Assembly: GCF_019797825.1 (NCBI RefSeq)
Contig: NZ_CP081855.1
Location: 682,001 to 746,000, forward strand
Direction: 5' to 3'
From: Limosilactobacillus panis
GTDB lineage: Bacteria; Bacillota; Bacilli; Lactobacillales; Lactobacillaceae
DNA length: 64,000 bases
In this document: positions 12,192-22,118 of the stretch, piece after piece
How positions within the stretch are numbered: position 1 is the stretch's first letter
Layout of the letters: the number at the start of each line of letters is the position of its first letter
Position numbers and translations under genes: made by a program
The notes under the pieces: model-generated
Databases searched by the model: none
Told to the model about the DNA's origin: nothing
The model's input: the letters and a program-made list of their open reading frames with translations, nothing else

Positions 12192-13346
12192 TTAGCCAAC
12201 TCCTCGTGACCACTGGAACTGGAGGTTGACCTCTGCTAGGTTAATTACTTTTCTGATCATAAGGGCACCGGCACCAAGGAGGGAGACGTACTTGGAACCA
12301 CTGATTGGGGTGATTGGTATTTGAACCTTCCGCTTTTTCGCGGCGGCTTTAATTTGCTTTGTCAGGCCGGGGATATTTTCGGTCAATGGGGAGTTAATAA
12401 AGAGCCTTTCGGGACCGTAAAGCATTTGGAGGTTGAAAAGAGTTTGGGCAACAGTGTCAGCGAAAACGTCGAGTACCTGTTGAACCATCGCCGTTGGTTC
12501 GGTACATACTTGGTAAAACTCTTTTAATGAAGAAAAGTGGTGCCCAATCGTCTGACTGACCCGTTTGACCAGGTCATCGACGGAGATGTAGTCACCAACC
12601 TCCTGGAGTTCCCCACGGGTATTGGGGATAATGACACTACCGAGTTCACCGACCATCCCGTGAAAGCCACTGAATAACTTATGGTTAGCAATGACCCCAA
12701 TCCCGGGCCCCCGGTGGATACTTAAAACAACCAAGTTGGCGAGACTGTCCTGGTTGGCGTAGTCCCGCTCATAAATAGCCGCCAGGTTGGCTTCGTTTCC
12801 AATCATCACGGGAACCTGGTAGCGGTCGGCAAAGTATTGTTGGAGGTCGATCCCCTTAGTGGCGTAGTAGGGAGAATGTATGATCTTGTTCTGGTCGACA
12901 ACGGCGTGAATTGAAAAGCTGATTCCTAGCAGGCCGTGCTCGGTATCATTATTCTTGGCCACCGTAGCGAGTTCACGGTTGATCAGGTCCATTATTTGAA
13001 GGATATCGTGATTATGCGAAGGGAAACGTTGGAAGGAGATTTCCTGACCATCGGCGTAGAGAAACATCACAAATAACGAATCATAAGTTATGTTGAAGCA
13101 GGCGACATAACCAAAATGACTATTAATGGTAAAGAGCTCTGGCTTCCGCCCACCACCTTCAGTCGAATTTCCCCGGCCGAGGTGGGCGATGTAACCTTGC
13201 TGGTCTAGTTCCGCAAAGATTGATGAGATTGTGGACTTATGCAGTCCCGTATTACGGGCGATGTCCGCTCGTGAAATGGCAGCATTGTTAAAGAGCTGCT
13301 GTTTAACGCGTTTGATGTTATTTAGTCGGGTAAGGTCCCGCTCCAT
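12192..13346 (-). CDS. xylR: Xylose-responsive repressor XylR (ROK family)
   Basis: 384 residues: an N-terminal winged helix-turn-helix (ISRADIARNTGLHKSTIS, about residues 23-40) and a ROK sugar-binding domain (GIGVIANHKLFSG, GMVGELG). Starts at ATG 13346 behind GGGGAG. It is transcribed away from xylA, with the palindromic operator candidate in between, the standard layout of Gram-positive xyl loci. XylR represses xyl genes until xylose is bound; that the local palindromes are its sites is inference. Confidence 0.88.
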   Translation of the reverse strand: MERDLTRLNNIKRVKQQLFNNAAISRADIARNTGLHKSTISSIFAELDQQGYIAHLGRGNSTEGGGRKPELFTINSHFGYVACFNITYDSLFVMFLYADGQEISFQRFPSHNHDILQIMDLINRELATVAKNNDTEHGLLGISFSIHAVVDQNKIIHSPYYATKGIDLQQYFADRYQVPVMIGNEANLAAIYERDYANQDSLANLVVLSIHRGPGIGVIANHKLFSGFHGMVGELGSVIIPNTRGELQEVGDYISVDDLVKRVSQTIGHHFSSLKEFYQVCTEPTAMVQQVLDVFADTVAQTLFNLQMLYGPERLFINSPLTENIPGLTKQIKAAAKKRKVQIPITPISGSKYVSLLGAGALMIRKVINLAEVNLQFQWSRGVG

Positions 13347-13471
13347 AGAAAAAACTCCCCATAATTTAATTGATAAAGCTAATGTTTATTTTATATCTGT
13401 TCAGGCCCACGAGACAAGGGATTCCTCCTGCGGGGCGGCTTCAAATTTGGTCCAAAGTAAAATTTCTTTTG

Positions 13472-13541
13472 AGAAAGGGTTTACAAAGTCGGGCGCGGAG
13501 TGTATATTAAGAATTGTAAGTTAGTTGTTTATACAAACTAA
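13472..13541 (+). promoter_or_regulatory. xylA promoter with cre-like site and XylR operator
   Basis: A -35 TTTACA (13480-13485) and a -10 TATATT (13503-13508) are 17 bp apart. A cre-like AGAAAGGGTTTACA (13472-13485) overlaps the -35. A palindrome at 13521-13541 has outer arms TTAGTT and AACTAA and lies just behind the transcription start. The arrangement predicts induction by xylose and repression by glucose. Confidence 0.7.
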
Positions 13542-13562
13542 ATATTTCAGGAGGCTATCGAT

Positions 13563-14912
13563 ATGGCTGATTTATGGAAAAACATTGGCGACATTAAGTA
13601 CGAAGGACCACACAAGAGTGTTAAGTCCGGTTTGTTCTATCAATACTACAACCCAGATGAAGTAATCCTGGGCAAGAAGATGAAGGATTGGCTGCGGTTT
13701 GCCGTTGCCTACTGGCACACATTTGACCAACGCCTGGTCGACCCATTTGGTGATGGTACTGCAATGCGTCCTTACGACAAGTACACTGACCCAATGGACC
13801 AAGCCTTAGCTAAGGTTGACTACGCATTTGAATTTTACAAGAAGTTAGGCGTTAACTTCCTTTGCTTCCACGACCGTGACCTTGCTCCAGAAGGTGATAC
13901 CCTTCGTGAAACCAACAAGAACTTGGATAAGATCGTTGACAAGATTGTTGAATATCAAAAGTCCACTGGCATGAAGGTCCTTTGGAATACTTCTAACCTC
14001 TTCACTAACCCACGGTTCCTTGAAGGTGCTGGTACTGCTCCATCCGCTAAGATTTACGCTTACGCTTGTGCCCAATTGAAGCACAGCCTGGAAATCGGTA
14101 AGCGGGTTGGCTCCGAAAACTATGTCTTCTGGGGTGGCCGTGAAGGTTACGAATCACTTTGGAACACTGAAATGAAGCGTGAACAATCACACATCGCTAA
14201 GTTCTTCCACATGGCTAAGGACTACGCTAACGAAATCGGCTTCGATGCCCAAATGCTTCTTGAACCAAAGCCAAAGGAACCAACTACTCACCAATACGAC
14301 TTTGATGCCGCTACAACCATCAACTTCATGCGTGAATACGGCCTGGACAAGGACTTCAAGCTTAACCTTGAAGGTAACCACGCTAACTTGGCTGGTCACA
14401 CTTACCAACACGAAATTCGGGTTGCTCGTGAAGCTGGTCTGCTTGGTTCTCTTGATGCCAACCAAGGTGACAAGCTGATTGGTTGGGATATTGATGAATA
14501 CCCATCCAACCTGTACGAAACCACTGCTGCTATGTGGGAAGTTATCGAAAACGGTAGCATTGGACCTCGCGGTGGTCTGAACTTTGATGCCAAGCCACGG
14601 CGGACTTCATTCAAGCCAGAAGACCTGTTCTACGGTCACATTGTCGGCATGGATAGCTTTGCCGCTGGTCTGCGGGTTGCCGCTGCCATGAAGGAAGACG
14701 GCTTCTTAGACGACATCCTGAAGAAGCGTTACGCTAGCTGGGACGAAGGTCTTGGTAAGCGGATCGAAGAAGGCAAGGAAGACTTCAAGAGCATCGAAAA
14801 GACTGTTATCGATACTCCACAATCCGAACTCCGTGCTGCAACTCAATCTGACCACCTTGAAGAAATCAAGGATACTATCAACCACTACATGATTGAAACA
14901 CTTGCTAAATAA
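13563..14912 (+). CDS. xylA: Xylose isomerase
   Basis: Converts D-xylose to D-xylulose in the cytoplasm. 449 residues, the usual length of class II enzymes. His103 and Asp106 in [11 protein letters not shown] are the ring-opening pair; the metal-binding region shows [16 protein letters not shown] and [15 protein letters not shown] 13563 follows CAGGAGG. The gene appears highly expressed: codon use is strongly biased (GGT, AAG, GAA) compared with neighbours. A terminator and 180 bp separate it from xylB. Confidence 0.96.
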   Translation: MADLWKNIGDIKYEGPHKSVKSGLFYQYYNPDEVILGKKMKDWLRFAVAYWHTFDQRLVDPFGDGTAMRPYDKYTDPMDQALAKVDYAFEFYKKLGVNFLCFHDRDLAPEGDTLRETNKNLDKIVDKIVEYQKSTGMKVLWNTSNLFTNPRFLEGAGTAPSAKIYAYACAQLKHSLEIGKRVGSENYVFWGGREGYESLWNTEMKREQSHIAKFFHMAKDYANEIGFDAQMLLEPKPKEPTTHQYDFDAATTINFMREYGLDKDFKLNLEGNHANLAGHTYQHEIRVAREAGLLGSLDANQGDKLIGWDIDEYPSNLYETTAAMWEVIENGSIGPRGGLNFDAKPRRTSFKPEDLFYGHIVGMDSFAAGLRVAAAMKEDGFLDDILKKRYASWDEGLGKRIEEGKEDFKSIEKTVIDTPQSELRAATQSDHLEEIKDTINHYMIETLAK

Positions 14913-15030
14913 TGACCCCTCTTTTGAACTTAAGTAATTGAGGCTCGAATACTAATAACAGCAGCTACCTATCAATTAATCTATGTAAAATTTCCGTGAA
15001 GATCATTATTTATATGTAGTGTCTTATAAT

Positions 15031-15067
15031 AAAAGGGCCGAGGCAATCAACTTTGCCCCGACCCTTT
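15031..15067 (+). terminator. Terminator/attenuator between xylA and xylB
   Basis: AAAAGGGCCGAGGCA pairs with TGCCCCGACCCTTTT apart from one or two internal mismatches, followed by TAT. A TATAAT sits directly in front (15025-15030) but no clear -35 is seen. It could end xylA transcription or reduce xylB expression relative to xylA. Confidence 0.7.
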
Positions 15068-15091
15068 TATCATTGAAAGGACTGAAATGAA

Positions 15092-16600
15092 ATGAAAGAA
15101 TACGTAATCGGTGTTGACCTCGGCACTAGTGCGGTTAAGGTTTCCGCAATGGACCCGGAAGGTCAAATTGCCGCTCAGGAAAGCTATGGCTATGAACTCC
15201 ACCAACCGCACCCGGGTTACAGTGAACAGGATCCCCGTGACTGGCTGTATGGGACGACCATTGCCATTGACCGTCTGATTCTCCGTGATGGTTTAAAGGC
15301 GGAAGAAATCAAGGGGATTTCCTTCTCCGGACAAATGCACGGCCTGGTACTACTGGACGAGAATGGCCAGGTCCTTCGTCCGGCAATGCTGTGGAACGAC
15401 ACCCGGACCACCAAGCAGTGTGAAGAAATAAAGGAGAAGCTCGGTGATAAGTTTATCGACATCACCGGTAACCGGGCCCTGGAAGGATTTACCTTGCCGA
15501 AGCTATTGTGGGTCAAGGAGAACCAGCCGGAGATTTGGGCCAAGGCTAAGAGCTTCCTTTTACCCAAGGACTACGTGCGCTTCATTATGACCGGCAAACA
15601 AGCGATTGATTATTCTGATGCAACTGGGACCGTCCTCTACGACATTAAGAAGGGGACTTGGAGCAAGGAAATCTGTGATGCCTTTGATATTCCGATGTCA
15701 ATGTGCCCACCATTGATGCGATCAATCGACGAGGCCGGGACGGTAACGGACTACTATTCGATGTTTTCCGGCCTGAAGAAGTACACCCGCGTCTTCGGTG
15801 GCGGTGGTGACAACGCCTGTGGGGCCGTTGGTGCCGGTATTCTCCAACCAAATATGGTGATGTCCAGTATCGGGACCTCAGGGGTCGTCTTGAAATACGA
15901 ACCAGATGCTAACGTCAACTACCATGGAGCCCTCCAGTACGAATGTCACGCCATTCCTGATACTTACTACTCGATGGGGGTTACTTTAGCGGCCGGACAC
16001 TCACTGAACTGGTTCAAACACACATTTGCTGCAGACGAGGACTTTACGGCAATGGTTAACAAGGCTGCCGAACGACCACTGGGCGCTAACGGTCTCCTTT
16101 TCACCCCATACGTCGTCGGTGAACGGACACCGTATGCTGACGCGGACATTCGGGGAAGCTTTATTGGCGTTGACAGCATGCAAAACAAGTATGACTTTGT
16201 CCGGGCGGTTATTGAAGGAATCACCTTCAGTTTCCGGGACATTCTGAACATCTATGACCAACACGGTCAGGACTTCGACACCGTGGTTGCCATCGGTGGG
16301 GGTGCCAAGAGTGATTTCTGGCTTCAGCTCCAGGCCAACGTCTTCAACAAGAAGGTTGTTTCCTTGACTAATGAGCAAGGACCAGGTCTCGGTGCCGCCA
16401 TGCTGGCTGCCGTTGGCCTTGGCTGGTACGATTCACTGCAGGACTGCGCAAAGAAGTTTGTCCACTTTGGCAAGACTTACGAACCGCAAGCTGCTGCCGT
16501 TGCTAAGTACAATGATCTGTATAAGGTCTACCACCAAGTTTACGACCAGACTAAGGGCCTCAGTCACCAACTGATGGAGCTCCGGAATAATTGGGATTAA
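15092..16600 (+). CDS. xylB: Xylulokinase
   Basis: FGGY-family kinase making D-xylulose 5-phosphate, the entry to the phosphoketolase pathway. 502 residues. The N-terminal ATPase motif [11 protein letters not shown], the substrate loop [11 protein letters not shown], and C-terminal [15 protein letters not shown] are visible. Start ATG 15092 has AAAGGA upstream. It follows xylA with a hairpin in the gap, and a terminator comes right after its stop. Confidence 0.95.
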   Translation: MKEYVIGVDLGTSAVKVSAMDPEGQIAAQESYGYELHQPHPGYSEQDPRDWLYGTTIAIDRLILRDGLKAEEIKGISFSGQMHGLVLLDENGQVLRPAMLWNDTRTTKQCEEIKEKLGDKFIDITGNRALEGFTLPKLLWVKENQPEIWAKAKSFLLPKDYVRFIMTGKQAIDYSDATGTVLYDIKKGTWSKEICDAFDIPMSMCPPLMRSIDEAGTVTDYYSMFSGLKKYTRVFGGGGDNACGAVGAGILQPNMVMSSIGTSGVVLKYEPDANVNYHGALQYECHAIPDTYYSMGVTLAAGHSLNWFKHTFAADEDFTAMVNKAAERPLGANGLLFTPYVVGERTPYADADIRGSFIGVDSMQNKYDFVRAVIEGITFSFRDILNIYDQHGQDFDTVVAIGGGAKSDFWLQLQANVFNKKVVSLTNEQGPGLGAAMLAAVGLGWYDSLQDCAKKFVHFGKTYEPQAAAVAKYNDLYKVYHQVYDQTKGLSHQLMELRNNWD

Positions 16601-16604
16601 TTTT

Positions 16605-16640
16605 AAAAGGCTCTAGCCAACTTTCGGCAGAGCCTTTTTT
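16605..16640. terminator. Terminator after xylB
   Basis: AAAAGGCTCT pairs with AGAGCCTTTT with an inner GCC/GGC pair, followed by seven T. It may also serve the convergent yagU-like gene. Confidence 0.85.
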
Positions 16641-16643
16641 TGA

Positions 16644-17141
16644 TTAGTCTGTTTTAAACTGACGCAATACTTCACTAGCAATTTCATGATTAGTCCACAT
16701 CCAAATTGCGTGGCCTAGGCTTTCCGACAGGTGTTCTTCCCACGGCTGATCATGAACGCTCGGAACAGTCTTCATTGCCGGCATGATTACTAGGTGGAAG
16801 GCAACCCAGACCGCGATGCCAAACGGGACTCCTTTGCCTAAGGTTAGGACCTTAACCTTCTTGTCCAGGAGGGCGGCGTAGGCAGTTGCAAAACTAACCG
16901 AGAAACCGAAGTGGACCAGGTAACTAACCCATGGAAGGCTTTCCCCAGAGTAGTGATAGCTGGCCTGGGTTAACTTTGCGGGGACACCTAACTGTTGGAG
17001 CAGCTTTTGGGGCGGATTAACCTTGTTTCGGGCAGCGGTCCGTGGTGGTAAGACATTTTCCCAGCCCAATTTGACCAGGCCGGAGATCAATCCTGCCGCA
17101 CCACCGGCAATTAAGACGTGTTTCAAATTTAGTTTTTGCAT
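16644..17141 (-). CDS. YagU-family inner-membrane protein (DUF1440)
   Basis: 165 residues with hydrophobic segments near residues 10-25, 75-95 and 105-125. The N-terminal GAAAGLISGLVKLGWENVLPPR stretch and the terminal GHAIWMWTNHEI are typical of YagU. I use ATG 17141 with GAGGAGTGAC upstream; a longer reading to 17309 runs into the next promoter region and lacks a site. YagU in E. coli has been linked to acid resistance; the role here is not known. Confidence 0.75.
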   Translation of the reverse strand: MQKLNLKHVLIAGGAAGLISGLVKLGWENVLPPRTAARNKVNPPQKLLQQLGVPAKLTQASYHYSGESLPWVSYLVHFGFSVSFATAYAALLDKKVKVLTLGKGVPFGIAVWVAFHLVIMPAMKTVPSVHDQPWEEHLSESLGHAIWMWTNHEIASEVLRQFKTD

Positions 17142-17260
17142 ATTTGTCACTCCTCTGTGGTTTTCCACTAAATTATAGCAGGGAAGTATTTCCCAGGAAA
17201 TAAATATACTCAGTAAAGCTAGCGAAACTGTTCCCCAGCATTCAATCATGATATGCTCTA

Positions 17261-17275
17261 AGTAAGCGCTTAACT
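17261..17275. promoter_or_regulatory. cre-like palindrome before the GH3 gene
   Basis: AGTAAGCGCTTAACT keeps the cre core AAGCGCTT but deviates at the outer CA, so it is a weak CcpA candidate. Confidence 0.4.
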
Positions 17276-17299
17276 CGCACGAAAGGAATGAAAATAATA

Positions 17300-19507
17300 A
17301 TGGTAACAATTGATTTAGACTTTGTTGAAGGCTTGAGCCTTGAAGAGCGGGCAGACCTGGTTTCTGGAAAGGACTTTTGGTTCACCGCTAAGGTCCCAGG
17401 GGTTGACCGGATGATGATGTCCGACGGGCCCTCGGGACTACGGAAGCAAAACATCGATGCATCGCCAGCCGACATCAACGACTCCGTGGATGCGGTCTGC
17501 TTTCCATCGTCAGCTCTGACTGCCAGCTCCTTTGACGATGATATGCTCTATAAGCTTGGCACCCACCTGGGAATTGCCGCCAACGCTGAGCACCTCGGCA
17601 TTTTACTGGGTCCCGGTGTTAACATTAAGCGGTCACCACTGGCCGGCCGGAATTTTGAATACTTTTCTGAAGACCCGTTACTTGCTGGCCGGATGGGGGT
17701 CGCATATGTTAAGGGGGTTCAGGACCAGGGCGTTGGCGTCAGTGTCAAGCACTTCGCGGCCAATAACCGGGAGAATCAGCGCTTTACCTCGTCTTCAAAC
17801 ATCGACGAGCGGGCTCTCCGAGAAATCTACCTGGCGCAGTTTGAACGGATCGTCAAGCAGGCCCACCCGGCAACCTTGATGTGCTCTTACAACCGCCTTA
17901 ACGGGACCCTGAACTCTCAAAACCAGCGCCTGTTAACCGATATCTTACGGAACGAGTGGGGGTTTTCGGGATTAGTCATGTCTGATTGGGGAGCCGTGGC
18001 CGACCATGTCGCGGCGATTAAGGCCGGCCTGGACCTTGAAATGCCTGGTAAGGGTCAGGTATCGGTCGACGAAATTGTTGCCGCCGTCAAGGAGGGGCGT
18101 CTCCAGGAATCAACCCTGAACCGGTCTGCTCTCCGAGTCCTCAAGATGGTTGCCAAGTGGGGGAAGAAGGTTACTAAAGCCGCCGCATACGATAAAAAGG
18201 AGCAGCACGAATTTGCCCGGCGAATGGCTGACGATAGCATTGTCCTCTTAAAAAACGACCAAAATCAGTTGCCCCTCAATGCTACCGATTCGCTAGCAAT
18301 TATCGGTGAGCTGGCAGCAAGGCCCCGGTTTGAAGGCGGCGGGAGTTCCCACGTTAACGCCCACCAATTGGTAACACCCCTGGATGCTGCGCCAGCAGGT
18401 GCACAGTACGCTCAAGGCTATTCCCTAAAGGAAACGGCACCAAATGAGCAGTTGGCAGCATCGGCAGTTGAACTGGCAAAGAAGAATGACCAGGTTGTCT
18501 TTTTCGCCGGCTTTCCGGAGGAGATGGAAACCGAGGGCTTCGACAAGGACACCATCTCACTCCCCGCTAACCAAAATGACCTGTTAACCAAGGTTGCTGC
18601 GGTCAATAGTCATGTTACCGTTGTCCTAGAAAACGGGTCTGTTCTTGAGATGCCGTGGGCTGACCAGGTGCCAGTAATTGTTGAAACCTACCTGGCGGGT
18701 GAAGCTGTTGGTGAAGCAACCTGGGATATTCTGATGGGGAAGGTTAACCCGTCTGGAAAATTATCCGAGAGTTTCCCACTACGTCTGCAGGATAACCCGA
18801 CTTATGGGACATTTGGCAGGGGCCATGACGAGGAGGAATACCATGAGGGAATCTTTGTTGGTTACCGTTACTATGACCTGCACGAGATGCCCGTCCGTTT
18901 TCCATTTGGTCACGGACTCAGCTACACTAGCTTTGCCTACAGCAACCTAACCATTGAGGAAGGGGCTGACACGGTTAAGGTCGGTTTTGACCTCGCCAAT
19001 ACTGGCAAGGTTGCCGGAAAGGAAATTGCCCAGGTCTACGTTGCTAACCAGGTCAGCCGGGTTGAAATGCCGGTCAAGGAGCTGCGTGAATTCACGAAGG
19101 TTGCCCTTGAGCCAGGAGAAAGTAAACATGTGACCCTGATACTTCCACGGCGGGCATTTGCTTACTACAACGTTGCCAAGCAGCAGTGGGAAGCTGATAA
19201 TGGTCAATATAAGATCATGGTTGGTTCTTCTTCACGCGATATTCGACTGTCAACGACCTTCACGTTGACGATTGGGACTAACCTGGCGAGTGAGGTAACT
19301 GTTAATACTTACGTCGTTGACCTCTGGGCTAACCAGGATCCACATGTTCAAAAAGCCCTCAAGGATTCGGGACTGTACGAAATCCTGGCCCCGATGATGA
19401 AGGACGAGAAGTGGGTTGCCATTTCGGCAAATATTCCTCTGCGGTCATTGTCCGCAATGGGCATTGACGAAAAGATCCGTAGGGCCTTCTTTAAGGCACT
19501 AAAGTAG
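17300..19507 (+). CDS. GH3 beta-glycosidase (beta-glucosidase/xylosidase)
   Basis: 735 residues without a signal peptide, so intracellular. Order: GH3 barrel (KHFAANNRENQR substrate motif about residue 155, nucleophile Asp in VMSDWGAV about residue 230), GH3 C-terminal sandwich (VVFFAGFPEEMETEGFD, containing the likely acid/base Glu), and a fibronectin-III-like domain after PFGHGLSYT. AAAGGA lies directly before an ATG at 17288, with no spacing, and 12 bases before ATG 17300; I prefer 17300. It probably hydrolyses beta-glucosides or xylosides released by the neighbouring transport systems; the sugar is not readable from sequence. Confidence 0.85.
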   Translation: MVTIDLDFVEGLSLEERADLVSGKDFWFTAKVPGVDRMMMSDGPSGLRKQNIDASPADINDSVDAVCFPSSALTASSFDDDMLYKLGTHLGIAANAEHLGILLGPGVNIKRSPLAGRNFEYFSEDPLLAGRMGVAYVKGVQDQGVGVSVKHFAANNRENQRFTSSSNIDERALREIYLAQFERIVKQAHPATLMCSYNRLNGTLNSQNQRLLTDILRNEWGFSGLVMSDWGAVADHVAAIKAGLDLEMPGKGQVSVDEIVAAVKEGRLQESTLNRSALRVLKMVAKWGKKVTKAAAYDKKEQHEFARRMADDSIVLLKNDQNQLPLNATDSLAIIGELAARPRFEGGGSSHVNAHQLVTPLDAAPAGAQYAQGYSLKETAPNEQLAASAVELAKKNDQVVFFAGFPEEMETEGFDKDTISLPANQNDLLTKVAAVNSHVTVVLENGSVLEMPWADQVPVIVETYLAGEAVGEATWDILMGKVNPSGKLSESFPLRLQDNPTYGTFGRGHDEEEYHEGIFVGYRYYDLHEMPVRFPFGHGLSYTSFAYSNLTIEEGADTVKVGFDLANTGKVAGKEIAQVYVANQVSRVEMPVKELREFTKVALEPGESKHVTLILPRRAFAYYNVAKQQWEADNGQYKIMVGSSSRDIRLSTTFTLTIGTNLASEVTVNTYVVDLWANQDPHVQKALKDSGLYEILAPMMKDEKWVAISANIPLRSLSAMGIDEKIRRAFFKALK

Positions 19508-19528
19508 TTCCTTAACTAAAGCAAAAAG

Positions 19529-19562
19529 GATGAAGCTGGGGGGATCCAACTTCATCATTTTT
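19529..19562 (+). terminator. Terminator after the GH3 gene
   Basis: GATGAAG (19529-19535) pairs with CTTCATC (19550-19556), followed by a T-rich run. Confidence 0.8.
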
Positions 19563-19607
19563 TGTACAATCAATTTTCATGCCTTTACGGCTACTCCTTC
19601 GTGATGT

Positions 19608-20519
19608 TTACTTATTGCCATGCCAGAGCGGAATACGGATATTAAGGGCAAGGACAGCAACGATAACGAGTACTGAGCCGATAATATCCGCACCAGTCAT
19701 ATGGAGGTTAAAAATCAAGACAGATCCAATCGTCGCGGAGAGCGGCTCGAAGGCGTCCATCAAGCTAAACGTTGTGGCGTCAATATACTTGAGGGCGTTG
19801 TTGGCAAGCTGGAAAGGGATTAGGGTCCCGATAATCAGAACTCCTAGCCAGCAGATCCAGATCACTGGCATGTCAGGAATATGTGGCTGGGCAGGGTGGA
19901 TAGCCAGCAGGACAATACCGGCAAAAAGGAGCCCCCAACCGGTGATGACCAAGGAAGGTACCCGGTTAGTCCGTAACATGTTCTGCGGAATCAGGGTGTT
20001 AGTGGCAACTCCGACTGCGGACAGGAGCCCCCAGAAAAGGATCATTGGGGTAACCGCCAGTTGGTTGAAGTGTCCGTGGGTAGCGATGGTGAGGACCCCT
20101 AAAAAGGCAATCACCGCGCAGATGACTTCGATTCGCCGTGGTGGAATGTGTCTAAAAAGCGCCTGGTAGGCGATAATAAAGAAGGGCCCCACAAATTGCA
20201 GGATGGTGGCAATCGATGCGTTTCCGTACTGGACTACCATGAAGTAACAGAACTGGACCGGTAGGAGGCCAAAGATGCCGTATGAAAAGATGACCCAGGC
20301 GTCGTGGGGGTGTTTAAATATCTGGAAGGGATGATCGCCGTGAAGCTGGCTGAACAGGATAAGAATTATTCCTGCGGCGGTCATCCGACTTTGGGTTAGC
20401 CAAAGGGAGGTCACCGAACTGGAAGCGTTGAAGATTCCCTTGGCAAACAGACCGGAGATTCCCCAAAATGTACAGGCGGTGATCACCATTGCAATCCCCA
20501 AAACTTTTTTATTTCTCAT
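19608..20519 (-). CDS. EamA/DMT-family transporter
   Basis: 303 residues with about ten membrane segments in two EamA repeats; the first starts GIAMVITACTFWGISGLFAKG and the second around WGLLSAVGVATNTLIP. DMT proteins export metabolites or amino acids; the substrate is unknown. I use ATG 20519 with AGAAAGTGG upstream; a GTG at 20549 is open but has no site. Confidence 0.82.
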   Translation of the reverse strand: MRNKKVLGIAMVITACTFWGISGLFAKGIFNASSSVTSLWLTQSRMTAAGIILILFSQLHGDHPFQIFKHPHDAWVIFSYGIFGLLPVQFCYFMVVQYGNASIATILQFVGPFFIIAYQALFRHIPPRRIEVICAVIAFLGVLTIATHGHFNQLAVTPMILFWGLLSAVGVATNTLIPQNMLRTNRVPSLVITGWGLLFAGIVLLAIHPAQPHIPDMPVIWICWLGVLIIGTLIPFQLANNALKYIDATTFSLMDAFEPLSATIGSVLIFNLHMTGADIIGSVLVIVAVLALNIRIPLWHGNK

Positions 20520-20572
20520 TGCAAATCCACTTTCTACTAAAAATTTCACACATTGATTATTTTAACATACTA

Positions 20573-20605
20573 AAAAAGCAGCAGAGCCCTGAAAAAGGCT
20601 TGCTA
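20573..20605 (-). terminator. Terminator of the metalloprotease gene
   Basis: On the reverse strand an AGCAAGCC...GGCTCTGCT imperfect stem is followed by CTTTTTT. Confidence 0.65.
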
Positions 20606-20612
20606 CGGTTAA

Positions 20613-21344
20613 TTATTGAAAGTTTTTAGTAGTTTCGTTATTGTTTGGTGCTGAGTTTTGGGGCTGTGGACGGTCAGAATAGAGTTTTTTAACTGCCTGT
20701 ACGTCGCGGGGCTGAATTGAGTAGAAGGAGCCCGCTGGCTGCATGACCGAAGCGGCGTCCGAGTGTTGGAGCCCGATAGCATGGCCCAGTTCGTGTTCAG
20801 CGGTATTAATAATTCGTTGCTGAGAGTAGCCGTAGGTCGGGTTCAAGAGGTAACCGGCGTTGAGGTTAACGTCCGCATGGAGGATATAACCGGTCGTAGC
20901 GTCCATCTTGGTGTCGGTTAGTCCAGCGGCACCGTCGCTTTGCTCACTGATCGCGGTGACGACGATGTCCGCTTCATTCTTGTTATTTGTTTGGTGGAAG
21001 GTAAAGGCGCCGGTCTGATTCCACTGGCTAATTGCGCTTTCGGTGGCACTGCGGAGGACCGGATTTGATAAGTCAACATAGACGGTGGCGCTTGGTTGGG
21101 TCCACCGGGCACCGTTTACCAGGGTATCGCTTTCCTTCTCCTGGTCAATCGGTTTAGTGACGGCGATTGGCTTTTTACCCATGAGGCGGTTAATACCATT
21201 TTGAATAAAGACCTCAGTCTGCTGGGTACCAATGTTCAACGCTGTTTGAAATGCGGGACTGCTCTGGTAAACGCTAATCATCCAGGTGAAGAGGATTAAG
21301 TAGAGCAGGACAAGCAAAAAGTGTGGCCTCTTGATTGTGTTCAT
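20613..21344 (-). CDS. Membrane-anchored matrixin-like zinc metalloprotease
   Basis: 243 residues. A hydrophobic segment at about residues 9-25 anchors the protein with the rest outside. The zinc motif HELGHAIGLQH at 184-194 (HExxHxxGxxH) with a Met-turn (VMQP, Met201) marks a metzincin of the M10 matrixin type. The tail after residue 225 is Asn/Gln/Pro-rich. The start has AAGGAG directly against the ATG. Such small extracellular proteases occur in lactobacilli, but the substrate is unknown. Confidence 0.8.
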   Translation of the reverse strand: MNTIKRPHFLLVLLYLILFTWMISVYQSSPAFQTALNIGTQQTEVFIQNGINRLMGKKPIAVTKPIDQEKESDTLVNGARWTQPSATVYVDLSNPVLRSATESAISQWNQTGAFTFHQTNNKNEADIVVTAISEQSDGAAGLTDTKMDATTGYILHADVNLNAGYLLNPTYGYSQQRIINTAEHELGHAIGLQHSDAASVMQPAGSFYSIQPRDVQAVKKLYSDRPQPQNSAPNNNETTKNFQ

Positions 21345-21484
21345 CTCCTTAACGCTGACATTTTATGAAAGAACTGACAATTAGTCTATCGGTTTGCATA
21401 GCTTTTTACAAATTATTAAAAAAGTACGGCATGAAGGGACAAGCTGCGGTATAATATCACTGAAATTTTAAGGGAGGGTTTGTA

Positions 21485-21964
21485 ATGGCGACCGTGTTTG
21501 AAGTCCATGTTAAGTTGAGTTGGGGACCAGAAAAAGATTACTTAGTAGCAAATGATGTTGAGCCGGGGCTGGCACACCGCCTGGCGACAAGAGAAAACTG
21601 GCAAGAAGTGATGGTTGACGCCTTGATCAATGTCCCCGTAGCCCCGTACCTACCAGATAACACGGTTCTACCACCGATGGCAACAGCCAAGGTAATTAGT
21701 GTACGGGCCGTTGACGACACCGATCCGGCTGTTGTAGACCTGCAGCGGACACGGAGCCAGTTTATCATGGCAGCGGTATGGCAAAAGCAGGATGAGAACG
21801 CGGACTATAACTACTTACGTCACGACTATGTTCCAGAGACCCAGGAACAGATTAAGGCGGACGTTGCTTACTGGAAGAACGGTACGCAGACGCCAGCTGT
21901 TGTAGCAAAGACGAAGGCCCGGATTGCCAAGCAGGAGCAGGAATACGCCGCGGCTAAAAAATAA
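21485..21964 (+). CDS. Hypothetical protein, 159 residues
   Basis: Not recognised. Preceded by a good site (AGGGAGG) and an ATG at 21485. Soluble, no signal peptide; the last 30 residues are Lys/Ala/Glu-rich and probably helical (VVAKTKARIAKQEQEYAAAKK). It stands alone, upstream of a tRNA promoter. Confidence 0.7.
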   Translation: MATVFEVHVKLSWGPEKDYLVANDVEPGLAHRLATRENWQEVMVDALINVPVAPYLPDNTVLPPMATAKVISVRAVDDTDPAVVDLQRTRSQFIMAAVWQKQDENADYNYLRHDYVPETQEQIKADVAYWKNGTQTPAVVAKTKARIAKQEQEYAAAKK

Positions 21965-21977
21965 ATTAAAAAAACTA

Positions 21978-22006
21978 TTGACTAGTTCGGTATTTCTTAG
22001 TATAGT
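21978..22006 (+). promoter_or_regulatory. Promoter of tRNA-Gln
   Basis: TTGACT (21978-21983) and TATAGT (22001-22006) are exactly 17 bp apart, ending 25 bp before the tRNA. Confidence 0.8.
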
Positions 22007-22031
22007 AATTACTGTTGTTAAGCAACGTAAT

Positions 22032-22104
22032 TGGGCATTCGCCAAACTGGTAAGGCAGTGGACTCTGAATCCATAATTTACTGGTTCGAGACCAGTATGC
22101 CCAA
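22032..22104 (+). tRNA. tRNA-Gln (anticodon CTG)
   Basis: Cloverleaf: acceptor TGGGCAT/ATGCCCA, D-arm GCC/GGC, anticodon arm GTGGA-CTCTGAA-TCCAT, T-arm ACTGG-TTCGAGA-CCAGT. The loop CTCTGAA gives anticodon CTG. CCA is not encoded. Confidence 0.92.
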
Positions 22105-22118
22105 TCTTTTTATTTATG

